From Pyrrhosoma nymphula (lineage: Eukaryota; Arthropoda; Insecta; Odonata; Coenagrionidae), in contig OY754328.1 of NCBI GenBank assembly GCA_963573305.1, positions 45,127,822 to 45,191,821 of the forward strand: a stretch of DNA of 64,000 nt, in the 5' to 3' direction. Position numbers and translations under genes: made by a program. Numbering within the stretch: the stretch's first letter is position 1; each line of letters opens with the position of its first letter. Positions 34,090-47,078 of this stretch are shown piece by piece. A model generated the notes under the pieces. That model made no database searches. It was not told the origin of the DNA and saw nothing but the letters and a program-made list of their open reading frames with translations.

Positions 34090-36560
34090 CAGATAGCCTT
34101 ACATGCGTCCATCTTACAGCGACTCATTGATGTTCTCGTAAAATGAGCAAAGACAAAGGTGAGGACTATCATCGTAGGAGCAAAAAATCAAATAATTTCC
34201 AACTTTTGTGCATAAATATAAGAGATTCTTCGCGTTCAGAACTACGGCATCGATAAATATTGTAGGAATTTGAAAAACCGTGGGTAATAGTAACTAAACC
34301 TCTTACTTTCATTCATCTTACAAATCACACAATAAATTATTAACGCATCAGTACGATATGAAGGTTGACATTGCTAGTTTAGTTTCTTATGCGTTTATCG
34401 CCTACTTTTCATCAAGATGTTGTAAAATGCAACTCAACGCTTCTCGAATCGTGTAGTGGTGGCCTCGTGAATAACTTCCTCACACCGTATCAGTTCCGCG
34501 CTTTGGAATCATCTGATGTGTGAATGCATCCACGCAAGGAAAGGAACCGCCTCTTACCGCGATTAAGGCCAAGGAATCCTCTTGAAAACAGTGTATCATG
34601 TCAAGGATTCCAGTGGCAGCTGTGAGGAATGTCGAGCAGATAAAGTTCTCGAAAGAAAAAGCTGATGCATTACATCGCGTTCTTCTTGCACATCATTCTA
34701 CCCTAATTGGACGTCATCTGCGACGGAAAGTTACAACAACCAATTTCTACAATTTTACAACTGGGGTCATATTTCCCAACTCAACACAGCAGTGCCACAT
34801 ATACCGCAATGTCACTTGCACCCTTTTGAAAAATCAAGCGCGAGAGATGAGATGATGAAATGGAAACAAAGATGACGATTTCTTATGTGAAATATAGAAT
34901 TATTAATACTTCGTGGCGTTCTCTCTAGAGCGTATGCAAGCGTACATTTGCATGCGTCATTAACGCGTGGCTAAGGAAATAAAACGGTAAATAATTTCTT
35001 TATTCGGGCCCGCCATATAAAATTTTGCCCATGCTTGTAAAATCACTTTGGCCGGCCCTGAAGGGATGCCTTAACAACCTGTTAATCATAGATATAGGAG
35101 CATATTTCAGGATGCCATCCAGCGTAGTCACCGCCTATCGATGGCTCGAGCACATTACGGGAATGAAATTTGACAACACATGAGCTGCAGACTTGCAGAA
35201 GTCGGTGGATGTTGACCCATGGTTTGCGTCCTGCTTCTAATCCCCGCATCCACCTTGGGAGAGACGCTTTGTCATGACTTCCGCCAAGTGAACAGTTTCA
35301 ACAGAGATGGTAACATACCACCATTTACAAGGGCGATAGTTTGAGCTAGCTCTCCTCCCTTCAGGCTGCGACGAGGTATAGGATAAAGGTGCGATGTTCC
35401 TCGTGACAGAAAGCATTCAAGATAACCCGTTTGTTAAACGTTGACGACCTTAAGCTCAATGCCTCAAGCGCCAAATAGCTTCGCGTAGCTCTGGACACCG
35501 TACGAAAATACAGTGAGAATAGAAGAGCACCACGTACCCATTGCACCTACATTCGACTTACCTTTCAATTCAATGGCCTTTTTCATTTCTTTATCCATCC
35601 TTCGCAAACATTCATATAAAACAATATTCTCCTTAAATTCCCCAAAAAGCATGATGCATGAACAATCTTCCTCTATCTACCCATCATTGGACACTATTTT
35701 TCACCCGGTGGTGTAAAAGGTTCATTCGAATACCAAAACATTGAGTTTCATGCCACAGTGATAGTTTGCACTAAGCGCTGGTCGTCATCGAACTCTGCCG
35801 CACATTGAGAAATTATGGTGAAACTATCAAATCGAAATTATCACCACAAATCTCAAATTATTCATTTATCCTGACCTTAAAATGCTACGGGCATGAATAT
35901 CCGTCTTAAGTACATGCAATTGCCTTTAAATGGATATTCACGCCGATATTAAATCGAATGAAAGGATAAAACAATGAATTCTTTATTAGATCCGATGATT
36001 AATATTTCCTTTCAATAGATTGAGAGTAAGTAATTTCAAAAATAAAATAAAAAGATATCTGCACCAAATTCAATGCTTTTCTTACGGGAGTAAATGTTAA
36101 CAATAATGGGGTAAAAAATCCCAAAACTTGTTTTTCATCAAGATATTCGGCTTTGTATACTTATCTACTTGAAGTTAATTACGTATTAGGTTAAAATGGG
36201 AAAAATTAAAAATCTTCTAGATTTTTAGTGACGCAAAACTCTGTTACAACGTTTCTTTCTTCATCTCAGCATGGATTCCAGCGAGCTCTTCATCCAGTCC
36301 ATAAAACCCATTCCCTTCCTTGCCAAACGTGCTCTCCTCTAATACTTGGCGTCTTCGGAATCACTTCGCCTCTCATCCCCTCCCTCTTTCAACCACCTCC
36401 CTCCACTTATCTCCCCTTCATAACTTTCCTCTCCTCACCCACCTTGATTATTGAAGAGAAATGTCCACACTCGACGTATTTAAATACCATGAATATACAT
36501 ATGGATCTAAATCTTCGGCATCACTGTACGGGCAGTAGTGTTCCCTAGCTTTCCACGGCG
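34090..36560. other. AT-rich intergenic stretch
   Basis: No mobile-element ends, tandem repeats or credible frames seen. Confidence 0.4.
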
Positions 36561-36567
36561 CTGCAAT

Positions 36568-36777
36568 CGGCATGGTTCGATTGTGTGTGCCAAAAAATGG
36601 CCGGTGTAAAAAGGGAGGCCAATTCCAGTACCTTTATTACCAGTATCTCCTTTCGAACCACGGCCTTTCCTTCGGCATGGTTCGCTTGAGTGTGCCTAAA
36701 ACGGTCGGTTTAATTGGAAGACCGATTCTGGTGCCTTTATTTCCAGTCTCTCCATTTGAATCACGGCCTTTCCTTAT
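36568..36777. repeat. 105-bp imperfect tandem duplication
   Basis: A unit starting CGGCATGGTTCG at 36568 recurs at 36673 (period 105). Both copies share TACCTTTATT/GCCTTTATT, CCAGT(A/C)TCTCC and CACGGCCTTTCCTT, with roughly 15-20% differences. A possible third partial copy, GCGCTACAATCTGCGTGGT, begins near 36804. Confidence 0.8.
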
Positions 36778-36989
36778 TTGAACCACCTTCTCTAGAGTAG
36801 CGGCGCTACAATCTGCGTGGTCCTGATATTTCGGTGCATGCGGAATGTTTGGCAACACCCACTGGGGGCAAGTTTAGGATCCACATGTGTATTCATGTTA
36901 AATACCTCCAAAATAACGAACCGGGGGCCAACTGCCTTGAAGCGCAATGCCACAGAGAGTCAAACAGAGCATCCTATCGGGATAAACGA

Positions 36990-37900
36990 TCGGTGTTACG
37001 CTCGCATTTGACGGCGTGAATTCCCTTTCGTTTCGCTCGAAACTGAACCCTCTGGACGCGTGTGTGTGTGTAGGGGGGGGGGAAGGGCCGGATGCGTGTA
37101 TTGCGTGTGCAGAAGGACGAAGGGCAAACTTTCCCCCGCCAAGAAGGAAACACAGAGTGAGGTGGGGGGGATGACAACACCACCAACCACCTCGGGGTCG
37201 ATACGTCGTAGGAGGGAGGGAGGGAGGGGATATTTGGGGGTGGGGGTGGGGGTGGGGGTGGAGGGAGAGAAGAAGAGGGAGGGGAAGGGTCGGGGCACGC
37301 GCGGTGGAGGAGAAGAAATCGTACGAAGGGTGGAGGGGGGTGGAGGGGGGGGAGGCGCTGAGTCAGCCATGATTGGTCGGAGGGAAAAATGCTGGCGCGC
37401 CCGAGGGGGGGGCGTGGGGGTGGGGGCGTCGGGGCGGGGGCGTGGGGGCGGGGGCGTGGGGGCGGGGGCGTGGGGGCGGGGGCGTGGGGGCATCACCGCG
37501 TCTCCTCCGACGGGGGAGGAGGCATGTTCCTACACGCACGAGCGTGCTCTATGCCACGCACGCACCGTCGTCGTCTCTCTTGGGACGACGGGATGACGCG
37601 TGGAGCTGGTGGGGGCGAGTCACTCCCCGCGATCTTTCATAATTGTGCGCACGGATGTATGTGGCGCTCATTGCACTTTGCTTGTCATGCGAGTGCTGTT
37701 GTCAGAGGTGTTGTCTTTCCGAGTCAATTGAACAGAGCCATGTTGGGGAGTCCCGGGGTTTATTGGAGGACAAAGGAAGGAAGAAGAAGAAGAATTTCGG
37801 GAGATGGGGATGGAGTAGAGGCGTCGTAGGTGGTCCAGAGATGAGTCAGATGATGGGGTGTGAGTCTGTGTTGGTGGGAGTGAGTCGAAAATGTGCCGCG
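36990..37900. other. G-quadruplex-rich CpG island
   Basis: Long stretches of GGGGG separated by one to three bases occur from 37070 to 37490 on the plus strand, followed by CpG-rich, more complex DNA to 37900. The long frames on both strands (37060-37596 plus, 36996-37496 minus) are glycine- and proline-rich consequences. High G-quadruplex potential is visible directly; function is unknown. Confidence 0.4.
37427..37491. repeat. 14-bp G-rich minisatellite
   Basis: Unit CGTGGGGGCGGGGG repeats about 4.5 times with exact 14-bp spacing (37441, 37455, 37469, 37483); the first unit has CGTCGGGG. A (GGGGGT)n-like run precedes it at 37237-37260. Confidence 0.93.
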
Positions 37901-38164
37901 GCTGTCATGCTATTCAGGTTGATGGACGACTCGTTCGTCGAAATGCCAGCAGCGATGGAGTACCCGAGCAGGACAACTGGATTGAAAAGGAGGGTTTTTG
38001 AGGACGAAGTCCCATCACACACCAATGCTCATAACATATCTCTTCATTGTATCTCTCATGTTTTACTTCTCCTCGTATTCATTTCCAGGCAGTCGTAAAT
38101 CCGCTTATTTAGTTCCGACTCCGTTCGTTGATTTCCACCGTCAACGTATCCCGAGGCCTGAAGG

Positions 38165-38240
38165 CCAAAGGCTGGTTTCGAACTCGCGGCATTTGGATTG
38201 CGAGGACGTTGCGCTACCACCTATCCACCGTGACTCTACC
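38165..38240 (-). mobile_element. tRNA-derived SINE head or tRNA pseudogene
   Basis: On the minus strand, TGGATAGGTGGTAGCGC (about 38212-38228) matches the polymerase III A box. GAGTTCGAAACC (about 38173-38184) matches the B box, GWTCRANNC, exactly. The spacing is right for a tRNA promoter. The arms do not fold into a good cloverleaf, so it is not a functional tRNA gene. Confidence 0.55.
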
Positions 38241-38249
38241 ATGGTACCA

Positions 38250-39420
38250 CCCGCGTCTACTCTCTATCGCGGTCACCAATTTGAAAACACCAATCGTCGA
38301 TTTAATCGGTGATGAGAAGAGGGAAGATGTTCAGATGAATGAAGGCGGTCTTTCCCTTCCATCAATAAATGCTCCTTTGGAATTCGTTCGCGTGTTGAAC
38401 CGTACTGGGGCATCCGAACCTCCATCTCTGGTGATCCAAGAGGTTTTCTCCTCTTCTGCTCCTTTGCTTTCCTCCTCTTTCGTAATCCTATTCGTCCAGT
38501 CAACCTTCACCATTCGCCTCCGCCACGAATTTGCCTCGCTCATCTCTTGTCTTTATCTTTTCTCCAGTTTCCCATCTCTCTCTGTCTCTGACTCATAGAG
38601 CGCAACAATCCAAAATTATGTTCTCAGGTACCGTTCCCTGATTAGTATTATTTGGTTTCATTGGTTGAAAAAAATTGCACCAGTGAATTTTACTATCAAT
38701 CACTATGAATCTCCATTCCTTGCGCCATGCTGCAGTATTCTATTGCCTCTTCAGTTAAGGGTGTTAGCCAAAAAAACGATGAATTGTAAAATATCAAATA
38801 GATGCAACAGATTATTTTCACTCTGTTTTCTTTTAAATGGTACCCAACAAATGTTCCGACGGATAATTTTAACATTCAAGGGTATCAGATGAAACCTTAG
38901 TCGGTTCATTTCTGGAATAAATCATTGTGAAAAGTATTTTAACCGCCGAGCCCGTCACCCGCTTCTTTGAAGCGAAGGAAGTGCCGTTGGAGGGGGCGAG
39001 AGAATAGATGGGGACTGGGTTGGAGGGTTTGGGGGCGAGGATGGAAATTACGTCTCTCGTGATTGTGATCGACAGGTGAGGGTGGGGGAGAGGAGGAGGA
39101 GAGAAGGGGGAGAGGAGGGGGAGAGGAGAAGAGGGGGTGCACTCTAATGAGCGACTTTTAAAATTCCACCCGAAGCTGTCGCACAACTGACTCGCCAGGT
39201 GTCTCTCTACTTCGCGATCGCAGCGCCGTCAGGGCTGGAGGGTAGGGAGTGAGATTTACAAGAGGGTTTTTACAAGGGTACAATCAAGGAGGTTAAAATG
39301 AAATGTAGGAGGAATGACCGTGAACGCTCATGAACGAAAATGAAGCAAGAATAGGGGTGCTTGGGAAGGATTTTGTGCCGAGTAGGTGTTGTCAAACCAG
39401 TCACAAAACATCGCCTTGTC
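38250..39420. other. intergenic stretch with a GA-rich patch
   Basis: GAGGAGGAGAGAAGGGGGAG-type DNA at 39075-39140 is the only unusual part. The plus frame 38128-38598 overlaps the SINE head and is not a credible gene. Confidence 0.35.
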
Positions 39421-39437
39421 CGTGGTTTTTAACTTAG

Positions 39438-39535
39438 ATTTGCCGAAAATCGAACGCGGCCGCAGGACACGTAAGCCAGAGGAAGGTCTAAACTGTGCCG
39501 ACTGCAATTGCGGAATTGGCTTCAAGAATCAAGTG
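39438..39535 (+). CDS. candidate internal exon, Cys-rich, unassigned
   Basis: A pyrimidine-rich acceptor (GGTTTTTAACTTAG, ending 39437) precedes a 98-bp open segment that ends at a strong donor GTATGT (39536). With one frame open it encodes LPKIERGRRTRKPEEGLNCA and continues DCNCGIGFKNQV, a basic linker followed by a CxxC pair. This resembles the start of a zinc-binding finger as in alternatively spliced transcription-factor exons. No flanking exon is identifiable and chance is possible. The larger uninterrupted frame is 39386-39583. Confidence 0.25.
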
Positions 39536-39659
39536 GTATGTCACCTCCATTTATTTTCTAACCTCCTTGGGTACAATATTTGACACCCTCTTTTGTTTTA
39601 ACTATTGGGTATGCGTGGGCCAACCCAACCCAACAGTGGGGTGTATCGTCAATTACTAT

Positions 39660-40035
39660 TCTAGGACTTCTCTTGCCGACGTTCGTCAAAATCCGCGAGT
39701 TCACCGATTGCGTGGTTCACCGCTCCAATCCGTAATCTCCCTCCACCACGCGGCGCGGCGCAAAACAGTAAATTGTAGGTACAGTAAGTGCTGCGGGGAA
39801 TAAAAGTGCCTCTCTCTCTCCTTATCCGGCACCCCGCGCGCGGAGAGATCATCCTCCAGCTGGACTCCACTTCTCCTCCCTCCATCCCACCTCTTTCTTT
39901 CTCTCTCCGTGACGACACGGTTGAGAGCGGAAAGGGAAAGCGTGAAGCGCGTGTGACTCTGCTCTCGGGTCTCCAATCCAATCGAGAGGGTCATATACCA
40001 AACGGGATGGGTCGGGTGCGACGAAATGCAACATT
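39660..40035. promoter_or_regulatory. small CpG island
   Basis: CpG-rich DNA with CTCTCTCTC (about 39813-39821 and 39900-39906) and GCGCGCGGAG (about 39836). Overlapping frames on both strands are compositional. Weak promoter candidate. Confidence 0.25.
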
Positions 40036-40529
40036 CTGCTCGACGACGCCCACGCTATTTAATTAACATTTTACATTTAATAAAACATTGACGACTTTTA
40101 CCTTTCTGCACGTAGGCATTCCTGTATTTAGACACGCATTTTTATGCGCACGAAACCCATTTGAAATATCCCGCAAGCGAGTTGGTCGGTGACGTTCTGT
40201 ACAGTATAGCCCAAAGCAATAGATGTGCTGAATTGAACCCAGGCGTCGAAACACCCGCGCGATGAAAAGAAAACTCTCCTTGCGAGGCTGAAGACAGAGC
40301 GAGAGGCTGAAGACGCTAACCCACACCCTCGCACGAGAGGAGATATCGAAATGACGAGGTCCCGACCGATAGCTTTGCCCGCGGTGTCTCCGATTTATCG
40401 TCAGTCAGATAATATTTCTAGGTTTTTGTCGTCATGAAACTCGGGTGAGGGTTTTGGAAGTAAGGCACACTGGTTACTTTCCACTCACAATCAGTTTAAT
40501 TTAAAACTTACGTGCAAAATGTTCCACCG

Positions 40530-41060
40530 TCAATAATATGTGTGGGATGTATAGAATAGTTACCGGGGAAAGAGCATGGGTCGACCTAGGGAAGAAAATA
40601 TTAAAGCCAAACTTTGTTGGAAAGAATGATCACCAATTTAAGATAAAGTGCCGATCACAAAGGACTAACTTTAAGAAGTTTTCATACCTAAATAGAACAA
40701 TACTTGACTGGAACGATCTACCAGCAAAGCTTCTTGAACCCTTCCCAAAAAATGTAAATATATTTAAGAATAGGTGGAAAAAGGATGTTTTTATCATTTA
40801 ATTGTAAGGTATTGTTAACTAGGGTGATGATGTATATTGTTCGTATCTTGTTTAGTTCAACCTATCCCACCACCGGGTTACCACGGGCCACATGTTACCA
40901 CCGGGCCAATTATCCACTTGTAACATTATTAATATAATTATAATAATAATATATCATAAGGTTAAGAATTTATCTCCCCAAACTGTTACTGTCAACTCAT
41001 GTGAAATTTACACCTGGTAATTTCACATTGATGACGTGGAAGCTGCTGATTAATAAACTG
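40530..41060 (+). pseudogene. LINE reverse transcriptase C-terminus and 3' UTR
   Basis: The plus frame at 40538-40801 ends with the tail typical of Jockey/CR1-type reverse transcriptases: KCRSQRTNFKKFSYLNRTIL followed by DWNDLPAKLLE and IFKNRWKKDV, ending in a stop at 40801. About 260 bp of AT-rich 3' UTR follows, with a short duplicated ACCACCGGG motif (40870-40912). The 5' part is missing. The frame is intact, so the insertion is relatively recent. Confidence 0.75.
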
Positions 41061-41712
41061 TTCAATTATATGAGGTGAAAATATTTATGGACGAATGTTA
41101 GGCAGGGACAAATCAATTGGAAAGCGAATCACATGTAGCGACTCACGTCCCATCCAAACCACGTCACCTTCCGGTACCAGTCGCATTATCGATTCGGGAC
41201 CATCCGCACAGAAACATCTCTTTAAATCTCCCGTATGTACATTTGCTCGAGATGCTCTGGCATTTTTCTCGACTCCTTTTGTGCAATGAGCGCTTACTTC
41301 TTGAAGTATAGCATTTCAATTCTGAGGGTAAACATGGACCAGAAACCCCATTGAAACGTTTATCCCCGTCCTCTGGTTAGTCTCTGGCAAAACATCGACC
41401 GCCGAGGGTGCCAGCCCCGGCCTCCAGGCGAAGGGTCACCATATCGAACACCAGCGGTGTCCTTATTCGAGGCCCATGTATATGTATTCGAATTTGGATT
41501 TCTCAAAAGAGGCGACTTTGAGAGGTCGGAATCAACGCGGGAAGATAAGCGTCGACATTCAATTTTTTGTTCTAATGCCGAATGCACTGATATGCCATGA
41601 ACTTCAGCCATGATAACATGTAATGCATGTAAGCGTTATTAAGAAATTACAGACGCAATATGTATGAACAAATTGGCATCCCATGTTGAAATGATGTAGA
41701 TAGATTAATATC

Positions 41713-41845
41713 GCTTAGCGGCCGGGGGAACGTGCGAGATCCCGATTTGAACTGGGACGAGTGGTGCATATGCCTGGTGTGGAATCACTCCGTGCCACAC
41801 ACCCTAGTGGAGGTTTGCACAATACTTCGTAGATGTAGATGATAT
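41713..41845 (+). mobile_element. solo 3' end of a CR1/L2-like LINE
   Basis: This ~130-bp segment is about 90% identical by eye to 55313-55440: GCTTAGCGGCC, GGGACGAGTG, TGTGGAATCAC, GTGCCACACACCCTAGTGG, ending with GTAGATGTAGAT. It is an extremely 5'-truncated copy of the same subfamily; a related 3' end (minus strand) is at 51469. Confidence 0.8.
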
Positions 41846-42099
41846 GTATCACATGCGGATGTGTTCCACCAGTGGAGATCAAGTGAACTTCATTTACCTC
41901 ACCTCATTTAACCTTACCACATCTGGAGTGATTGATTGGGTTGCAAGGTTAACAAAATGGATAAGAACTACTCAAATGCTTTTTATATGTGTAGAACGTG
42001 CAATATTTAGTGACGGTGGAGATAACTGCTTCTTAATTTCATGCTCGTGTACACAAATCTGAATTATTATTTTCACGTTCGTTACGGGTCTGGCAAACT

Positions 42100-43800
42100 C
42101 AAGCAAGGTAAGTATGTACGTTCTACGGATGTGGGAGATTTCATTCTCCACACGTAGTACACACTGTGTTCTGCAGGGACGTCGCGTGGCAGAGGGACCG
42201 AGAACAACAGCCAGGGCCAAGGGGAGGCTGCGACGGGGAAAAATAATAGCGAGAGGACGAGAAGTGAGCCGCACACAATACAGCGGTATTCAACTCTGAA
42301 TTCGTTGCCGTCGCGTTGAAAGAAGGAGAGTTTCTTGCTTATGAGTTGATTGTCCCTCTCATATTATGCGCATTCCTTCAATTCTGGAAATTATAGAATG
42401 CGGGGTGAAGAATGATACACTTGGCGTTACAACGGTGGATGCTGGGTGCGGAGAGAGAGAAAGAGAGTCACGGGAAACACGCTTCACAATTGGATGTCGC
42501 GTTCTCCGCCGCTGCGATTGTAGAGGGCTCTCTGTACGCGCGGAGGAATCACGGTTGGTGGGAGGATGGTGGGGTGGGGGGAGAGGAAGGAGGGGGTGGG
42601 AATCCCTCGCCCCCCCCCCTACTCGGAAAAGAAACCACCAACCCCCACCGCCCCTCGAAACCCCCGGGGCTCACTCCCGCTCATCCTCCGCCCCCCCAAA
42701 CCAACTCTCGAAGTGAATGGAACCCCCTCTCGCAACCCCCACCGCCCCCGCCACCCCCGCCACCCCCGCCGCCCCCTTTTGCACCCCCGATGATGTGAGA
42801 GTGCCAACCCCCGCACATGTCCCGGGGAACACGCCAACTATCGCACACGCACGCACAACATGTACGACACACGTATGCGTTCGCTTCCCCCGCCACCCAT
42901 GTCCCCCCCTTACCGACCCCCTGCCACCCCCCCTGCCACCCCCCCTGCCGCCCCCCCTGCCACCCCTTATGGCCCCCAGACAACAAGGCTTTCAGCATAC
43001 GCAAATTAGATTTAGGTGTGCGCAAGCTTAGAAATAATGGGCGTTCGCATGAAAGCCTTTTACCCACACTGCAAGATGGCGGAATGAAAGAGAGGGGGTA
43101 AGGAGGGAGGGTGCAGGGGGCAAGGGGGGGGACGAGGGGGGGGGGTGCGGATATATCCAGCACTCATCCCTTCTCACGCGCTCTCTCCCTCTTTATTCCC
43201 GGGGCAGAGGGTGGGGGGGCGTGGGGGGGGGAGAAGTGGGGGGGGGGGGGTGGAGGAAAAAGAAGAGAGAGAATGGAGGGAGGGAGGGGGTGAAGTAAGC
43301 GGATGTGGATTGGATGAGCGTGGGGTGGCTTTGGGTGATGGAGGCGGCGCGGCGGCTCCCTGGGAATGGGGCGGGGGCGGGACAAGATGGAAGACGTGGT
43401 GGTGGGAGGCGAGCACTTCCCCACGCCGGTCTGTCTGTCTTTGTGCGAGGGGGGGGGGTGAAATTCCCCCGGGGGCGGAGGGGGAATGGAAGATGCGCGT
43501 TGTTCGCCTCCACGCCACTGAAGGTTCATCCTTCCTTCGGTGGCGTCCTCTTCCCGATCGGAAAACAATCGAATGGGCGAACGCGGACGACTCGAACGTG
43601 GAGAGCCGTTCTTTCCTTCTCCGTCTTCCACTCCACCCCTCTCCACCTCTGCCCCTTCCTCCCCGCCCCCTGATATATCCCCTTGAGGCGCTGCATCGCT
43701 TGAAGGGGTGCTCTCTTCATTGTCATCTGCTGACTCTGCCGCTATTTGCGCAGGAAAACCAATCGGCACTATTCCTAGTTCTATCATCTATCCACGATTA
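42100..43800. promoter_or_regulatory. large C/G-run CpG island
   Basis: C-run DNA (42608-42970) is followed by G-run DNA (43090-43460) and CpG-rich complex DNA (43500-43640). The YY1/Pho-type AAGATGGCGG occurs at 43073-43082 between the C-rich and G-rich halves. Frames over 200 codons on both strands are proline/arginine/glycine-rich shadows. Probably a CpG island; function unproven. Confidence 0.35.
42921..42966. repeat. 12-bp C-rich tandem repeat
   Basis: CTGCCACCCCCC repeats with exact 12-bp spacing (42921, 42933, 42945, 42957); the third unit has CTGCCG. A related CCGCCACCC 9-bp repeat lies at about 42742-42772. Confidence 0.92.
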
Positions 43801-43899
43801 GAACTTGGGATTCCTGACCCGCTCGAGCAAGAATGGTGGCGGTCAGAGGGAACAGTCTGCAATGCGGTCTCCACTCGGGTTGAAGTAAATAAACATTGA

Positions 43900-46420
43900 A
43901 AATGGCTTGCCGTTTACTTGACGTCTCGCTCACGTGAAGATTAAAAGTACTCGATTATTTTTTTAAATGGTGTATGTTTAGCAGTGATGGTGAATCTAGA
44001 CGGCAGTACTTATTTTATGTCTTATTCTCTGGTCAAACAGGTTATTTTATTCATGAACTACTTTCTGTAGCGGGGCTTATGCACCACTATCATACTAGCT
44101 TAGCTTTATCATTGCGTAATTATTGCAAACATATTTTGTAGACGGTGTTTGCCAAGGTACTTTAAAAAGAATCATACTTTATGGTGATTAGAGAATGATT
44201 TTCTTGTGTATTGGACAATATGTGGAAGAAAATACAATCAATAAAATAAGTTTATCCTCGGCGTATGTAATTAAAGTATGCCGTTTGCTTTCAAATGAAA
44301 TTCAAACATGATTTTGTTCATTGCCATTATAATTTTAGGCTTTATAATATACGTTAACAGCGATGTAGTGTATGTTACATGCATAAGGATTGGCGTTATC
44401 CAATGAACTTACTAATTAAGTAATTTTGAAAAAGAGAATCAGTGGATGTGTTCGCATAATTCATCCGCCTTAATAAATCACCACCTGGCTGCAAATGATT
44501 GGAACGAAGTCTGAAATACATAAATATTGCTTTAGTCTGTTCTCAGCTGCTTGTTTTAAGTAGTTGCAGATGTGTATGATGTCATGTTTCTTGAGTGAGT
44601 ATTTTATTTTCTATATTCTTTGCGCATAATTCTTCGCCTTCTGAGAATCGGTGACATAGAAGAGGCTGCCAGAAAACTAGAAGGTTTTTTTTTAAGGTGT
44701 TATAACAAATTTGCACTATAAATAATTAAATAGCGATATGCTTTTGCATTCCCTAAATTATAATTTATAACTATATTTTCGGTCAACTTAAATTCAACCA
44801 TATTCGTAGCAGTAAACTGGAGCAGAGTACAAACTATTATCTGTTTGCTCCTAATTTTATTGATATAAAAGTTAGAAGAGTCACTGTAATTCATGAAAAG
44901 CACTTGGACATTTTATCAAGATTTTTCTTGAACCATTGATGACGTGCCTTTATGACATTTGGCTAAACTTACCACTTTTAAAATAAAAGCGGCAGAATGT
45001 AAAAAAAACACATTGTTGAATGATTATGTTCATACTAAGAAAAGTTCCTCCCTTATATAATGAGTTAAAATCGATACACTGCATAAGGACAAGATTCATC
45101 GGAATGGTTTATTTGCTCAATTAGGTGCTGGTTTCGATAATATTTTTCTCCTGATAATACTTTTCTTCCAAAGTAACCCGAAGTGCACACTCCTTAGAAG
45201 GAGGCACGCTTAACACGGATTAAGAGTTGACATTATGGCTGATGTCTTTGCTCATAGTTTAGCTAGCAAATGGCATAAATCATATTGTTAAATAACAGAG
45301 AAGATTAATATTTGTGAATCATTATTGCTTTAAACATAAATAATAAAGTCATTCAAAACTTAGTTTAATGATTTGATTTTTTTTTTCATTTTAGCATCAC
45401 TAATACAATGTCTAAACGCACATTCAAGCATTTCGTCTTGCTTTCAATGGGTATAACGCATAACGATTTTATGTAAAAGCTGTATTTCGATAATGATAAG
45501 TTCGCAAGATTTATGTGCCATAGTCATTTTAAGTAAACGGGCTCTTTGAGATATTAGTTTTTGATGGAAGCATTAACGCAAATATTTTAAATTATCGTCA
45601 TACGTTATTGTCATAACTTCTCTCCGCGATGAAATTGTCTCTCGTCCTTGTATTTTGCTGGGCGTTATTTTTCAGCACTTTCTGCCTTTTGTTCCATTCC
45701 GGCATCATCCGCCTTCATCCCTGGCGACGCAACTTTTAAACATTCTTCACTTAACCACGGCTACCAGTAGATATGTAGTACCCCAACTCACCTCGTTGAC
45801 TCTTCCATTCTGCGTATACAATCTGATTACTTCTTGCTACAATTTTCATCAAATTACGATGCATTTTTTATCAATTTGTCTTGCATGAAATACTCTGATT
45901 TTTTTTCGTTTGAAAGGTAGAGGTCTTTGGCTGGCAGTTAAGATATCAATTGTATTCTCTACTGAAGAATTAAACTTCGAATATCTGCGCCTGAATGTTT
46001 TTATCCTGCCTTCTGATTTTAGAGTTTTTCTTTTTGAAGTTTTTACTACGAGGTGGATAATATTTTAATCGTTTTTCAAGCATAATTTTCGTTTAACTAT
46101 GATTTCACCATCAAGCAAGTCCTAAGCAATCGATTCCTTCATTGACTTTATAATAAAAAAAGGTCAAAGACCTATATCTCCGGAAAAGAAAATATTATAT
46201 TAGTTTTTTTTTTGCCAGGTTCCCATGAATTCACTGTCGTAAGCAGTTGGAAACGGTTTAATTCTTTCAGTAGTTGATCGTTGTGTTGATTACAGCTTCG
46301 TTAATCCTCATCCGAATTTCCCACCGGATATAATAATTAAATTGGAAAAATTGAATATGATTGGTTCCCCCTCTCCTCCCCCCGAACTCATATTCAAGTT
46401 TTGGCGTTGCCATATCAGCA
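43900..46420. other. AT-rich intergenic stretch
   Basis: I see no mobile-element ends, repeats or protein-like frames in 2.5 kb. Composition is uniformly AT-rich. Confidence 0.45.
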
Positions 46421-46429
46421 CACTCGACT

Positions 46430-47078
46430 GTTACCCGATCCCGATTGACGAACCCGCCCAATTGTCACTCGGGCAACCTTCCAAATACCATTCGACTGGT
46501 CGCAATGCACATACGAGTTGGTTGCTAGTCGAGCGTCCGTGAGGGGCTAGCTGACCGAGTACGTCTGCCTGGCTGTGGATGGTGTGTTGACCATTCGATA
46601 TGGAGGAGGTTAGCTGCGAAATAAACGAGTTCACTCGACGAATAAGCAGTCTTGGACAAACAGCGGCGGTATCTAGGAGGGTGTAGGGGGGCATCTTTGG
46701 GTGAGACGGCTCAAAAATGCTAGGAAAACCCGCGAAGATGACATGACTTCGCGAATGGCTGCTCTGAACCAATTGGCAGCCACAGTAACGCGGAGGAGGG
46801 GGCAGCAGCCCTCCTTCAATCGAGTGAAGGTGGAGACCGCGTAGATCGGTCATTAACCAAATTTGGTATTTACCAAAACGGCTGTAGTACTGCTACGTGG
46901 ATGACAACAGGAAACCAGCTTATTTCTCCGAAGATAAGCCGCTCTTCAACTATTTCTCTGATATGTTTTATAATAAAAGACTTGATGGAATTTTATCTAG
47001 TACAATTTTTCGTAGGAAAATTAGTCCCCCAATCAGATCACCAGGCGAGGACTACTCGAGAGGGTAGTCAAGAACGAC
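46430..47078 (+). mobile_element. possible 5' leader of the RTE element
   Basis: Moderately GC-rich complex DNA lies directly upstream of the RTE endonuclease remnant and has the look of an RTE 5' region. No open frame is convincing. The 5' boundary is not determined. Confidence 0.3.

Noticed and set aside
41360..41420. segment sharing AACCAGAGGACG with the SINE head at 50060
   Set aside because: Similarity is only about 12 bases and there is no B box.
43145..43801. 218-codon plus frame and 207-codon minus frame over the same DNA
   Set aside because: Gly/Arg- and Pro-rich low complexity from G/C runs; mutually exclusive and unrecognisable.
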